Source: Narthecium ossifragum (taxonomy: Eukaryota; Streptophyta; Magnoliopsida; Dioscoreales; Nartheciaceae). Taken from it: a stretch of DNA of 64,000 nt. Numbering within the stretch: position 1 is the stretch's first letter; every line of letters starts with the position of its first letter. Under the pieces are notes generated by a model that was given only the letters and a program-made list of their open reading frames with translations, was not told the DNA's origin and ran no database searches. Both the position numbers and the translations under genes were made by a program. The stretch is taken from the NCBI GenBank assembly GCA_963920575.1, contig OY986969.1:9173096-9237095 (forward strand). Reading direction: 5' to 3'. Of this stretch, positions 24,185 to 37,125 are shown piece by piece.

Positions 24185-25384
24185 ATGAAGATCCTATCTT
24201 GGAATTGTCGGGGCTCAGGTCTACGCAAGCTCTCACAGTTTTGTCGAAGACTGGTGGCCCGGCACGAGCCGGGTCTCTTTCTCTTGCAGGAGGTCGAATT
24301 ATCCATGGAAGATCTATCGGGTGCTAGGCTCAAGTTTGGTCCATGATGGGACCTTTTCCTTGTTCCTCGTGTGGGCCGGAAAGGGGGTATTCTGGCCGCA
24401 TGGAAGTTGGATTTGGGGCGAGTCTCGTTTGTCCAATCGTCTAGGCAAGCGATCCAAGGGATTATCACCATCTCCTTGTCTTCTCAGTGGCGCATCTCAA
24501 CGGTCTATGCTTCCAGAATGTGTGGGGAACGCCGTCGGTTGTGGGCGGATCTGTCACGAGCTGGCCAAGGGCATTGCGCGCATGTCATTCTGGGGGACTT
24601 TAATACGATCCTCTCTCCGATGGAGAAAAGAGGGGGGAGGCCATTTCGTCTTAGCCGCGGAGTCTGGGACTTCACGGCATTTATTTCTTCGAGCAATCTC
24701 ATGGATCTAGGGTTTACTGATCAGACTTTTACTTGGTCCAATAAAAGGCAAGGGAGAGCTCGGATTCTGGAACGGCTTGACAGGGGTCTTTGTAATGAAG
24801 AGTGGAGGAGGATCTACCCTGCTGCCTGGATCAAGCATTTGCCGCGCTTCTCCTATGAAGCGGATCCTAGTCCTCCAGGTCCTTCGCCATTTCGACTCGA
24901 GAATTTCTGGTTGTTTGAGCTAGAGTTTGCTTCGCTGTTGTGTCGTGCGTGGAACCGGGAGCGACCGGGATCACGTCAATTTGTTTTCGCGGGGCGCTTG
25001 AAGGAAATCAAAGAGTCCGTCAATATTTGGAATAGAAGAGACGAGGCTGATCTGTTCAAGATGGGGGCTCAATCTGAGAGACTCCTTGAGGCTCTGTACG
25101 AGAAGGAAGCCTTAGTCATTCTCTCGGGGGCAGAAGAAATGGAGCTGCGCTGCACTGAGAACAAGCACACGGCTAATCTCCTGCGACAGGAGGCCTTTGT
25201 TTCAAGTCGGTTCAGGCAGAAATGGGTTCGTGAAGGTGACCGTAACACCTCTTTTTTCCACAAGTTGGCGTCGTCCCGGCGGCATCGGTCCAGGGTGGTC
25301 GAGATTGTCAGCGGGTCTGGAACGGTGCTGTTGAAACATGAAGACATTGCTACAGCAATTGTGAGTTACTACCAGCAGCTTTAG
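24185..25384 (+). pseudogene. LINE ORF2, endonuclease part
   Basis: The APE-type endonuclease nicks target DNA to prime reverse transcription. The start MKILSWNCRG is typical of plant L1 ORF2. It continues LFLLQEVELS, an in-frame TGA at 24344-24346, then RKGGILAAWK, VYASRM (24500s), VILGDFNTILSPMEKRGG (the D-N pair of the catalytic site), LMDLGFTDQTFTWSN and RARILERLDRGLCN, all colinear with the family. A TAG at 25382-25384 separates it from the RT part, which lies in the same frame. The final HLPRFSYEADPSPP region replaces the usual SDH motif with SYEAD, so the last catalytic histidine is probably lost. Confidence 0.88.
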
Positions 25385-25390
25385 TCTGAG

Positions 25391-27068
25391 TTGGATGCTG
25401 ATGGGTCGGAACAAGGTCTCCCCGATCTGCCAGTGGTTGATGAGGCCAGGCATCCTGAGCTTGTAGCACCTGTCCTCGATGACGAGATCTTGGCGACGTT
25501 GAAAGAGATGGGCTCGGGGAGATGCGCAGGACCTGATGGCCTCTCGGTGGAGTTCTTTCTGAAGTTTTGGAATGTGCTTGGTCGTGAGGTGTATCTGGTA
25601 CAAAGCTTCTTCAACAATGCACGGCTACCTCCCCACTGGAATGAAACCTTCGTCTCCCTCATTCCAAAGATCGACAACCCGAGAAGGATCAAAGACTACC
25701 GTCCTATTAGCCTCTGTAATGTCTGTTACAAGATCGTATCCTCGGTTCTGGCGCGCCGTCTGCGGGGGGTCATGGGAGAGCTTGTGGGTTACGAGAAATC
25801 GGCCTTCATTCCTGGGCGGAGTATTTTTGATAATATTGCCTCCGCGCAAGAGCTGCTTCATTCTCTTCATCGGGCTCCAAGATCTCGGCCTTTGATGGCG
25901 ATCAAGGTGGACGTCCAGGCAGCTTACGACAGTGTCCGGTGGAGTTTTCTGAAGCGTGTGATGGAGGCTATGCAGTTTCCCTCGCAGTGGATCGACTGGA
26001 TCCTTGGGTGTATCTCTTCCCCTTTGTTTTGTATTATTGTGAATGGTCGGGTGTGTGGCCACTTCAACTCCTCACGGGGTCTTCGCCAAGGAGACCCCAT
26101 GTCGCCTTACCTTTTTCTCCTAGTGCAGGAAGTCTTCTCGAGGCTGCTTAAGGGCAGGGGGGGTCGAGGGGAGTTAAATTCTATGGTGCCCCGGAGGTGT
26201 TTTCTCATCTCCTGTTTGCGGACGACTGTCTCCTTGTCACGAAGGCTTCGTTAGAGGAAGCGGGACGGGTCGTCGCGATCTTGAAGAAGTTCCACCATAT
26301 GTCAGGCTTGGAGATGAATCCTCTCAAGACAAAAGTTCGTTTTTCCCTGTGTGTGGATGAGGACCGCCGTCGTAGTATTTGTCATTTGCTACATGTTCCT
26401 TAGATGAGGGAAGTCTTCAAGTACCTGGGAGTACCAGTCGACGGAGGTACCCTCAAAGCCTTAGCTTTTAATGACCTTCTTGATTCGTTTCAGTCCAAAC
26501 TTAGCAGTTGGAAGGGTTTGAAGCTCTCTGGTGCGGGAAGAGTCACACTTATCAAGTCCGTCCTTCAAACGACTCCAGTTCATTCCTTCTTTGCCACAGA
26601 GGCACCCACATCTGTGATCAAGTCCCTGGAGTTTATCGCGAGAACCTTCCTTTGGGGCGGGAAGCATGGTTCGTGTCGTATGGCCTGGGATCGGGTATGC
26701 ACGCCAAGGGAGGAGGGTGGTCTGGGGTTGCGCAAATTCCCCCAGTGGCAGCAAGCTCTTCGCAGGAAGTGTGCGGCTAACTTGTTACTTCAACCGAAGT
26801 CCATCTGGGCGAGGATGACCAGAGCTAAGTATAAGTGGGAGGGGTACCTACCACTTGGTTCCATACCCGCGAGGAGCTCCATCCACTGGAAGAGGATTTG
26901 TCGAGCTGCTAGTGCAATCCGGCAGGGATTAAGGTGGACTCCGGCACCTCAGAGCCAGGTTAGTATCCTCGAAGATCTCTGGATCTTGGATTCTCCTCTC
27001 TCTCCCTCTCTCCTGCTCCCTTCCACCAAGATCTACTTGTTGGGAAACACCTGCTTGGGGAATTGCTG
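25391..27068 (+). pseudogene. LINE ORF2, reverse transcriptase part
   Basis: RT blocks in order: GRCAGPDGLSVEFF, SLIPKIDNPRRIKDYRPISL, AFIPGRSIFDNI, AIKVDVQAAYDSVRW, SRGLRQGDPMSPYLF (about 26075-26120), and FADD (about 26212-26226), the catalytic aspartates. A shift occurs in the G-run near 26157-26164, so FADD is in the next frame (26197 onward). A TAG at 26401-26403 follows, then KYLGVPV, LSGAGRVTLIKSVL and the thumb-like RMAWDRVCTPREEGGLGLR. The end around 27060 shifts again. All pieces are colinear with plant L1. Confidence 0.93.
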
Positions 27069-27967
27069 ATGGAGGATGGTTCATGGGATGAGGAGAAGCT
27101 CTCGTTCCTTTTCTCCGCCGATCTCAAGTAAGCAATCCTACTAATTTGACCGGGAAGGGTTGTGGGCTCGAACCAAGCCGCTTGGGTGTTCAATAGCCGC
27201 GGGCTTATTTCTTCTTCATCTATCTACTCTTCCATCAACGCAGAGAGGTCGCATCCTTGGTTGGGAGAGGAGGTCAGTGCAAGATGGATTAACTTCTGGA
27301 AATGTCTGGCTGGGCCCCGAGTGCTTTTCTTTTTGTGAAAGCTATTCGATGGTAAGGTTCCCACGGTGGCTTGGTTATGGTGTGTTGGAGCAGTTCATGA
27401 TCCGTCTTGTACAAGATGCGGAGGTGCTCAGGAGACAGTGAATCACATTTTTTTTGAGTGCTCATTTGCGGTGGAAGTGTGGAGGTTGGTGTCAGACGGT
27501 AGGCAACCTCCCTTATCAATGGAGGATTGTTGGCTACTTCTTACGGGCTTAGGGAGAAAGAAACGAGGCGAGTGGGAATCTAGGGTCGCATACTTGTTGT
27601 GGTGGCTATGGAAGGAGCACAACGCTCTGATATTTGAGAAGACAAGTTTGTCACCGGAGCGGCTTAGTCGTCTAATTTTTCAGCATGTGAGGGAGTCCAG
27701 ATCTACTATACAGCCACATGTACACGCTGTTGTGCCTTTGGGAACTCAGCTACCAGCATTGACACTCCGAGCGGATGCGGCTTTCAGTAATGGCATAGCT
27801 GGGCTAGGGGTGGTATGCTTTCTCGATGGTGCGACTTCTCCGGCGTGGACCTGGGGTGCTCTTCAGGCAGCGGGGTCAGTTGTGATGGCAGAATTGCTGG
27901 CGATCCGGAGGGGTTTGGAGGAGGCTCATCAGCGGGGCCTGTGTGGGATTGTGGTGGAGTCAGATTC
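27069..27967 (+). pseudogene. LINE ORF2, zinc-finger-like and RNase H part (5' piece)
   Basis: The zf-RVT-type segment reads around an in-frame TGA (27336-27338, where the family has Trp of FLWKL), then CVGAVHDPSCTRCGGAQETVNHIFFECSFA with the C-C-H-C pattern. The plant RNase H-like domain follows: LRADAAFSNGIAGLG (D), AELLAIRRGL (E) and VVESDS (D). The domain is cut at 27967 by the LTR element and resumes at 53588. Confidence 0.88.
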
Positions 27968-28608
27968 TGTGACGACCCGTACACCTGGTCCAACCCCGTC
28001 GGTCGAGGGTCCTGTTCGGTTGGGTTGGCTCTGTTGCCCTTGCTTCGCGATCCCCTTTGATCGTTGCGGCTCCGGGGGAAATTTGGTAAATTACCCTTGT
28101 CGAAGTTGGTTTCACACATGCGTAGCGTACACACGGCCTTGTAATGATGTATGTGCTTGACTAGACTATTAGGAGCACCCTAGATCGGAGGATCTGGGTC
28201 AGATCGTAAAAATATGGACATGGGCAGCTGAGATTAGCTTAGGCTGATCGGATGGCCAGGATTTAACTTAAGCTAATCATCATATGAACCTCCCTTCAAC
28301 CCTTCTCTCTCATGAGAGCATCAGCCGCTATCCATTCCGAGAGAGAGAGAGCGAGAGAGCGGCGGCCCGTTCTCGCGGAAAGAGAGGGAGGGAGAGAGGC
28401 GATCCGACGGCGACGACCGCGATCGGAGAAATGGAGAGGCGACTGAAGAAGAGCTCGACAACGAAGGCTGGGCCTTCTTCTTCAGCGATGACGAGTCTGG
28501 TGACTGGGCGGAGATCCTAGCTACGGCGACTGTGGTTGGAGGAGAGAGCGACAGTTGGGTCCCTCCTGTCGACTGTGAAGACAGAGCTTGGCGACGACGC
28601 CAAAGGGA

Positions 28609-28967
28609 AAGAGTTTCAATTTCCAAGCATCTTCAGTAAAGTTATTGACTTTCACGGTCGAACTAATCAAGATAAATTCTTCTATATGAGTGTACGGATC
28701 TTCATGAGACAGACCATGAAAAGCAGGAAGAGATTGAAGAAATTGAGGCTTGATTTCATAATGGGCAGCTCCTATCACTGGGGGTTGAATGAACGAATTT
28801 GAAGTAAATGAAGTAGGAATATAAAAATCTTTCATATTCATGCGGCCTTGATCTTCGTGATGGGTCGGGTTTTCCTCAAGATCATGATGATCATCTGGGT
28901 TATGGTTCTCCATGGATGAATCATATGAAATATTCACAGGTCTAAGCAATGCAGGACGAGAATTCAA
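28609..28967 (-). pseudogene. gag: Athila-like gag, N-terminal fragment
   Basis: A minus frame starts at ATG 28967 and carries the plant gag signature KPQFLQSLPAFHG followed by EDPYTHIEEF (about residues 73-95). It is cut by the junction with the host LTR at 28608. The short leader 28968-29262 between PBS and ATG is normal for such elements. Confidence 0.8.
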
Positions 28968-29262
28968 GAATTCTTACAATGTAATATTTAAATTTGAATC
29001 TTCACTAACATTCATTCATATACCACATCACCAGAGCAAACAAGGTTTAGAGCTGATACAAACAGTGCTATCTTGGTGAAGTTTTGACCGATGCTCCTTC
29101 TCCGCTTGGAAGGTGCTTCGTCAAAGTCCCTAACGCACGATAAAAAAGATAGGAAATATTAGAACTAGAACTATTTTTGGTCTTTTATATAATAAACGAC
29201 AGAAATAAACATAACTAATTGAAATAAAACTACACTAAGCAATTAAACTTAATACACCGTGA

Positions 29263-29280
29263 TCCCCGGCAATGGCGCCA
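29263..29280 (-). promoter_or_regulatory. tRNA-Asp-type primer binding site of the Athila-like fragment
   Basis: On the minus strand it reads TGGCGCCATTGCCGGGGA, one base from the tRNA-Asp complement TGGCGCCGTTGCCGGGGA used at 39742-39759. It lies six bases inside the LTR end at 29287. Confidence 0.85.
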
Positions 29281-29286
29281 AAATTC

Positions 29287-30255
29287 TGACACGCCTTGAA
29301 AAGTGTCGTTACCTTAAGAAGAACGCCAAAATTATAAATTTATAATCCGAATCACTAACTAACTACTTAAGGGGTAGATAGCTATGAGTCCGAGTCGGTC
29401 CATAGGGAAAGCAGGATTAAGTATATTCACCTCGTATAGTTCTAAACCAAAAGTTAAGAAGAAGGAATGATAGTTGGTCTTCGAACTACTTTTAACTCGA
29501 ATTAAATTAAATCGGGAGAATAACAATAGGAGAAAAGACTAGGAATTTCTAATCTGTAAGCGAGAGCTATCTAGGCATTCCTAGGATAAGAGCAATTCCA
29601 TAAGTTCTAGTTGGTTTTCTAAGGTTGATAGAAGATCGGCTAGGTCCACTATCACTCAACATAAATTCATTAGAAATCTACGTCGGAACGAAGGTCTAAT
29701 CAGCTGATAATTGGTATGAGAATAATCAAAGTGGTTCTAGCACTTTGAGTACGCCTAATCAATAAAGATAAAGAACGAATTGTAGGTTACAATCGTAGGT
29801 CTTAATGGTTCTAACATTAAGGTAGTGGTTCTAGCACTCCTACAAATCGCCCCTTGGAAAAACGGATCGATCTTCTTTCCACGGCTGAATCGAGTCTCCA
29901 GGTTCGGATCGATCCGACTTGTCTCGGATCGATCCCCTTTGAGCAGTGCTTTTATTTAACTCTCTGTCACACCTACGGCTGGAAAATAGATCGATCTTCT
30001 TGTATTGAGATCGATCTTCTTTGGTTCAGTTGGCCCGCTTCTTGCTGGAATAATAAGATCCATCCCCTTTGGATGTCAGATCGATCTGAGTTGCACAGAA
30101 TTGCCAGAATAGCTTCGTTTTAGCACCAAACTAGACCTAACTTTTGTTGAAGGCTCTTATACCTGAAATGTACCATAAACCATCAAAATAGCATTGCTCG
30201 GAGGCTAACAGGACCTAGTTAAAGGGGCGATTTGTGCACTTTTCACGCGTTATCA
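29287..30255 (-). repeat. 5' LTR of the Athila-like fragment
   Basis: 969 bp. On the minus strand it begins TGATAACGCGTGAAA and ends GGCGTGTCA next to the PBS. It holds six GATCGATC copies at 29864-30090. It differs from the other LTR families in the window. Confidence 0.85.
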
Positions 30256-32000
30256 CTCGCTTATGCTTAGCTTGAGATAGCACAAGTCGGTGATGTACTC
30301 TAAGCTTCTGGTGATCCTGTGGGTGTTGTTATTGCCTCTTAAATGTTTCTTCTCTCTCCCCCTTCTCATTCCTGGACTATGAAGACTTGCCCTCGGATTT
30401 GAAACTCTGCCTCCTACTCCTCTGTTCGTGATTGGTCGGGTGTTGGTTGGTGACTTCCCTTTTGATTGGCGATGCGGCATTGAAATCTATAACTTGGAGA
30501 CCAATCCATTCGCAGATTTTATGTAATCGATCTTCTTGGAAGTGCCATATGAGCAACCAAGATTTAGATGATCAGTGTAGAGTGTTACTACTCTTAACTT
30601 AAGTGCATTCCTCCACCTTTTCTCATATGAGTCATGCTATAATTGTCTTTCGACCTCCCTGATAAGTTAGTTCCTGGATTTCCCCTTCTCTCAGATTGCT
30701 CTTTAAAACACCGCTAAAATATTTTATCGTTGTTGCTGGATAGTTAGATTATCGAGTGTAGGTTTGTGTATTTCCCTATTCAATTCTCGTAATCTCATGT
30801 AATTGCACCAACTATGTACTCGTTTATCATGCTCAAGCCTAGGGCCGGCTGTGCGCCTGTTTATATTTTATTCGTTGGTTAACCAAGGGAGTAATGCCCT
30901 TGGGAATGTTTAGACTAATTGGGTCGAGGGTGTGCCCTTGTTTATCGAATGATATTATATATAGTTTAGATGTATGAAAACCATGGTTGGATTATATATA
31001 GCTCTGTAATGCTAAACCCTACTCTATAACTACGATATATCATGTTGGCAATTGACTGATGATTTGTCATGTAGAGACACCTAGGCCTAGTTGTTTGAAT
31101 AAGCTCATACATGACGCTTGCATTAGAGACATTCAGGCTAGGTGGTAGGCGATGAATTCGATCGCCGATCCGGGGTTCTTGGGTAGCCCGGATCTAGCCC
31201 TAGGACCGGGGTTTGGGTAGTCGAGGATTAAAACGTGATTGTCATCAACGACCATGTTCGATATTATTGCATTTGAGGTGTAGAGGTCGTGTCAGGTCTT
31301 TAAGGCCAAGTGCTAAGGATGGTTGTCGATGTCCCTGACATGTGTGTCCCGCGAGACATGATATGACTGGGCAGGGTCGTACCTGGACAGGAGCCCGTAG
31401 TCTTTGTTTCCTCTCGTCTGTTCTTGGGTGAGGGTGGGACCTGGACAGGAGCCCTCGGGAATCGATGGGGTCATGGGGCCCTTGACATACCTTAGGCTTA
31501 GTCGGAGGACGATACAGTTGCAGTTTCCCTTCCTTTCTGTGCGACGTAGAGTAGAACCCTACTGGGCATTGTTGCTCACCCTACCTGGGCTGCATCGGTG
31601 ATGCAGGTGAATGCCGTTCCTTCTTTGAGGTGCTCTTCTAGAAGATGGCGCCATATTCCGAGGTGATCGAGGACTTGGAGTTTCGAGGTGTTTCTTCTAC
31701 AGATAATTTACAGTTTTATCTGAGAAATGTTGTAATATTCTTTAATGTAGACATTTGAGAAATGTAATAATTAGTTATTTGCAATGGTGCCATTACTCAA
31801 GTTGAAGTTGTAAAATTGTAAAATGTACAGGTTTCTTGTGTTATAATTATAAAGGAGATTCTGCCAAAATTTTTACGAACTGGATGATTAAATTATTTAA
31901 ATTCGTAGCAGTTATAAACTTGTGCGTCAATTGATGATGTAAATAGGTTTAGGTGGTTCATGCTTCGATCTGGATGGGTTTTCTGGGTCGGGGCGTGACA

Positions 32001-32381
32001 GTTTGGTATCAGAACAGGCTGTAGATCCCACGGATAGGATTAGGCTTGCGGTTGAGATTTTGAGTGTGGAATGGGATAGTTCTAGGTCTAGAACATCCTT
32101 ACATGGCTGTTTGCGATTGTGTGTGATTTGCATTAGTTAGGTTGTTTGATGTTGTGTTTTGGTTTTCGGCTGTGTCGTGACGCCTCAGGGGGAGATGTGC
32201 ACGCACACCGGTGATGTCTGTTCCCTTGCCTGACAGTGTATCTCCCCCCGTGCTGGAGATGAGCGAGTAGGGAATAGGACGTGTGTCGTCTTTGTACTTT
32301 TGAAATCTCGAGAGGTGAACCTGCTAGGGTTCAGAGACGATGTTGGAGATCCTTCGACAGTAGACGACTGATTGATGGAGG
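32001..32381 (+). other. Leader of the chromovirus-like element
   Basis: It runs from the PBS (about 32003-32014) to the solo LTR insertion point. No gene recognised. Confidence 0.6.
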
Positions 32382-34883
32382 TGTCGCGCCCCGACCCGCG
32401 AAAGCCCAACCGGGCCGGGCGACGCGAACCGGAACCTAACCAACGCGGAAAAAAGAACGACGAGGGTTCCCTCTAACCTATTGGTCTCCCTAGCAATTCA
32501 CCAAAGCACCCTCAAGAAAATACAATATTATATTCAAGCCTCGAACCACAGATTAAAACTCAAAGTGTTGATATACAAATCCTCGGAGAGGGGAAGATTC
32601 AAAATACATCATCACTCCCGTAGGAGACTATCTAACATAGGTATAAAAGCAATAAACGATCACCACCTCTCAAAGACCACCAGGCGCCGCCGCACTGCCA
32701 ACCAACTGCCCGGTAGGGGCCAAAGAAGAAGAACCGACGCCTGCACCTGCAAAACGCAGCCCCGGGTAGGTGTGAGCACTAAGCTCAGTAGGGATCTACA
32801 CTACGCCACACAGAAGGAAGAGGGAAACGCAACAGTGTCGCCCTCAAGCCAGACTCGAGTGAGCTACAATGGTCCCGTTACCATTCACCGGTGATCTCTA
32901 GGCATATCCAACCATGGTCACCCCAACGGACTGGGCCCATCCTGGATACGCCTAGTGTCGTAGGGTTCCAGCTGTGGTCACCTAACTCGCCATGGGCCCA
33001 CACTGATGCCCCTACTGACAGGAATGGACACTGCCCAAATAATAAGACCCGTCACCGGTGGCATCCTCAAGACCTGACTTGAGGCCGACACGACCTCTAC
33101 AATCATCAAACATCATGTGTACCAGTCCTCTAAGCCTATCATAAGATTCGACTGGACACCACAATTCAAACCGGGTCCAAACTACCTAACCCCGGTCCTA
33201 GGGCTAAGTCCGAGCTTCCAGCCTCGGGACGGCGACCCAAGGATCACCCACGCCCTAACCAATGCAACTAATGCACAATCAACAATGCATGCTATGACAT
33301 ACACAAACAGGAGATAGGCATGCAACAGTATGGCAAACATCACATAAGTCTACTGGATCGCTGCAGCGGTACCACCAACCGCTGCCAGCCGATCCGCAGA
33401 GGGTCCCGGCATTACGACGGTACCATGACCGTCGACCGCAGACTCCTGCAACGGGAAGCAACCCCGAAAACCGCTTATGAACAGTAGAAATATAATATTA
33501 TAATTCGACATATAATATTATATTTAAAAACACAAAATGTTCTCTACTAGAGGCTATTTTATCTTGTCGATCCGACATCCAAACGACGTCGGATTCACGA
33601 TCCAACTTAGCCAACAGTAGAGCTACATGTATGGATCAACATATCCAAAATCCAGAATCATCCAACGGTTGGATTTACGGGAAAACGCTAATGAAAACCA
33701 CTAATCAAAACTAACTTTCTAATTAATTGCTGCAATGCAGCCCTCCAGCAAAAAATTCATAAGAAATCATAGAAAAATCGGAAAAATACGAAATAAGATG
33801 GAATGGAAAGATAACGAAGAGATCTACAACTATTGTGTTTATGAAAACCCAAGATATAGTACGTACCGGCCGAAAAACACGCCGGAAGCCGGCTGTTCTT
33901 CAAGAACAGCAGAAAAACAGAGAAACCGAGTTTAATCATGCATAAAACCTACTCAAATCTCAACCGATTAATATGAAACTCAAATCAGTTATTATACTAG
34001 GCAAGATACATCTAATATCAAGAAGATCAATAGATCCAACGGCTGGATCACGCGAAACCCACTTAAGAACACAAGTAGGTAGAAGAACCTACCCAACTGC
34101 GCATTCCTCGGTTGATTCCCCGCGATTTGATCGCCAACAAGCTGCCAAACCACACCAAGAGCCTTCCTCTCGTTGTCACGAATCCAACGAGCCAAAGAAC
34201 ACCCAATTTGGTGGCCGGAGGAGGGAGAACGGAGGGAAAGAAGCTCGCCGGCGGTAAAGGGATGAAACAGAGCACCGCGAGAAAGAGAGAAGGAGGGAAG
34301 AAGAAGAGAAGGAGAAGGAGGAAGAGGAGGGGAAGAAAAGAGGGGAAAGGGGGAGGGGAAAGCCGGGAAAGAGGGGAAAAAGCTGGGGGAAAAGGGAGGG
34401 GAAGACTTCCCTCCCTGACAGGGGAGAGCGACGGCCGACGGCCGTCCTCGCGAAAGAGAAAACCCACCGACTCGAGCATGATCGATCTCCAAGGCATGTG
34501 AGATCGATCTCCTTTGCAATCGAGATCGATCTCCTTGAAATCCAGATCGATCTTCTTTGCAAAAAGGGCCAGATCGATCTCCCTAGCCATCCAGATCGAT
34601 CTCCTTTACTCAGAAAGGCAAACTTGGGCTAAAACACAAGCCCAAGCTCAGATCTTCCGATCTCGGGTTCACCTAGCCATTCTAAACAAACACGAACACA
34701 AGCAAGGCCAGTGTGTGCACACGCGGGTGTGAAACAAACCAACAAGGCACAATTTACGAAATTGCCCTTGTAGTCCAAGAAACAATACGATCCACCGGAT
34801 CGCGCGCTCGACGCGAGGCAAACCAACGAGCCACGGGCCTGACCCAGCCGGTCGACCCAGGAGTAGAGGGACGGGTCCTCACA
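32382..34883 (-). repeat. Solo LTR of the long-LTR family (copy B), duplication GGAGG
   Basis: 2502 bp, TGTCGCGCCCCGACC...GGGTCCTCACA on the plus strand, with GGAGG at 32377-32381 and 34884-34888. No internal region is attached, so this is a solo LTR left by recombination. It has six GATCGATC copies (34484-34606) and a long purine-rich block (34240-34400). Confidence 0.92.
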
Positions 34884-34888
34884 GGAGG

Positions 34889-35446
34889 TGTCCCGGATCC
34901 CGGATGTTTTGGACATCCTGGAGAATCGCTTGCTTGGGAAACCTTTTCTTTTTTGCCTACCTAAGAAGTGATGCGTAGTGGCGCTTGTCGGGGCCACTAG
35001 GGACACTGTTAGTTGTGTGTTGAGAATAGTTCGCGTACTGTTCACTGTCACCTACATTTGGAGGGTGGTGTAGTTGGGAGTACCTTCCTCTGTTCTTGGT
35101 ATTCGCACCGCGTAGCAGCACGCAGGTTGGTTGGATCACCTAGCTCGGTATGCTAGAGCGATAGCGGGGGACGCCCTGGACTGTACTCCGGATACTGAGA
35201 CAGATGACTTGAGGGTTGACACCGGACTGTTGGTCGGTGGTCGTGGTGAGTTTTGGGGTTGTCGTTCCTGCTTCTAGGGAACGACAGGGTAGCCATTGGT
35301 AGAGGCAGTGGTTTCAGCATCAGCGACATCAGCAGCATCGTTCCAGTCCTTTGAGAGGTAGCTTGGACCGCCAGACTGAGAGGGAACCGACAGGGTGCTT
35401 GAGTGCTAGCCGCGGGGAGCCTTTCCGCCGACGGTGCTGGTTGCGA
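34889..35446 (+). other. Decayed internal sequence of the chromovirus-like element
   Basis: It lies between the solo LTR and the Athila-like insertion. Short open stretches only; no domain recognised. Confidence 0.5.
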
Positions 35447-35451
35447 GAGGC

Positions 35452-37125
35452 TGATGTCGCTCAAATGTGTCACGCACAGCGGTCGCGGTGCAGTACAACA
35501 TAAGAGAGGTCGAATCCCACAGAGAGACAAGCAGGAAAGATCCAGAAATACAAATAACAATGAATTGAAAACAATCAAGAGCGATAAAAGTTAAGAGAAT
35601 AGATCGAAGATGTAATGGTAAGATAAAGTTAATGAAAGAAATCAAGATTTGAATGAGGCTAGGCTTCTGGAATCACTTCACTCGGATTTGGGTTCTTCTC
35701 TTCTCAATGGTTCATATGATACTCAGTCAAGGGATTCACATCCCAATCGCCTTAACCGGAAGATATAGAATTATGAATCTAACAAAATATATAAATGTCT
35801 CTTCCTACGATTGGTTCTTCCTTTTTATAGTTCTAACTTCATCCAACCAAACCTAAGAATACACGATACCGGCTGTCACTACAGGCAACGCGCAGCAAAA
35901 GTTCATCGGGGCAAAGCCCTAACTCTATCTAACTGGATCTCTAAGAATACACAATACCAACTCTCACAATCGGCAATGCATAGCAAAGATTCCTCGGGAT
36001 AGAGCCCCAACCTTATCTTACAAGATCCCTAAGAATACACAATACCAGCTGTCACTACGGGCAATGCATAGCAAAGGTCTCGCGAGACTCGGTAGGAGAA
36101 TCAAAAGAGATAACTATGGGATCACAATATCATAAAAGAAGCATGACTGTATTTATAATAATGTTTAATCACAAAGCAATCTGTGAAGATCCAATACATA
36201 AGAAGAGTTTAACAATAAAGATTAAAAACTATGAACCATTGTTGGAGAAGAAGCCCTAGTCCTCGCTAGATCATCCGTCCGCCATGCCCGTGGATTACTC
36301 GGCCATGGATGGAGATTCCTTCATCTTCTTCCCTTAGGAAACGTCCAGAAAGAGCCTCCATAAACGTCCAAGAAGTCCCCCTCAAACCCTATAAAGAGTC
36401 CTATTTATAGCCCCAAAGTCTCTCCATCAACGGATTTGATCTAAACCGTTGATTTAATTCACTGGGAACGTCCGATCGATCCTCCTCGGGATGTTGGATC
36501 GATCGGTCTCATTAAAATCTTCAACTTCTATGTACGCCCGAGTCCAATCGATCGAACTATGGGCGCTGGATCGATCGGATGCGTAAAAATCCACCTTCTC
36601 TGGCTATTTTTGAGTCCGATCGATCCAACGATAGGTGCCGGATCGATCGGACCCCTTAAGATGGATGGATGGATCGATCGGACCATGTTCAGCCAAAAAA
36701 TATATGTTCTGTCACGATTCTGTATAGTTGGATCGATCTCAGCAGGGGTGTCGGATCGATCCAACTTTCCACCGTATTACTGTTCTGCCATCCAGACTGC
36801 GCCATCGGTACTAAAATTGCCGTAACTTCCTCTAGGAAACTCGGAATCACGAACCGTAAAATTCTCCAGAATCTAGACTTCAAGAGCTTTCCAACCATGT
36901 ATGGCACAACGTCTGGTTCTTCATGAGCAGGTACATATTAATCTTTAAAGTTGATCCATGCACTCTTTTCAGCTTCTTTTAGCTTCAATTTCCTGCATTT
37001 TCCAAACAACCAAGTGAAGCAACATATAGATATAAAAATAGTAATAAAGATGTTGATTACGGATAATAATCTAACAATTGAGATGGTTATAAAGTTGTTC
37101 AGAGTGCACTTTCTTGCACTCATCA
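35452..37125 (-). repeat. 3' LTR of the Athila-like derivative
   Basis: 1674 bp. TATA box CTATAAATAG on the minus strand (36401-36410). Eight GATCGATC copies at 36471-36767 form paired stem-loops just upstream of it. The adjoining purine tract is at 37126-37135. Confidence 0.92.

Larger units (their letters stand above)
27968..32000 (+). repeat. 5' LTR of the chromovirus-like element, interrupted by an Athila-like fragment
   Basis: It is colinear with the 3' LTR (50326-53587) from the start to about 28608 and from 30256 to 32000. In between, 28609-30255 is foreign and about 800 bp of LTR (equivalent to about 50970-51765) is missing. It ends GGGTCGGGGCGTGACA. Confidence 0.87.

Noticed and set aside
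34063..34590. Two overlapping 175-residue minus frames rich in Phe/Leu/Pro/Ser
   Set aside because: They translate the CT-rich block and GATCGATC array of a solo LTR; similar frames occur in copies A and H for the same reason.
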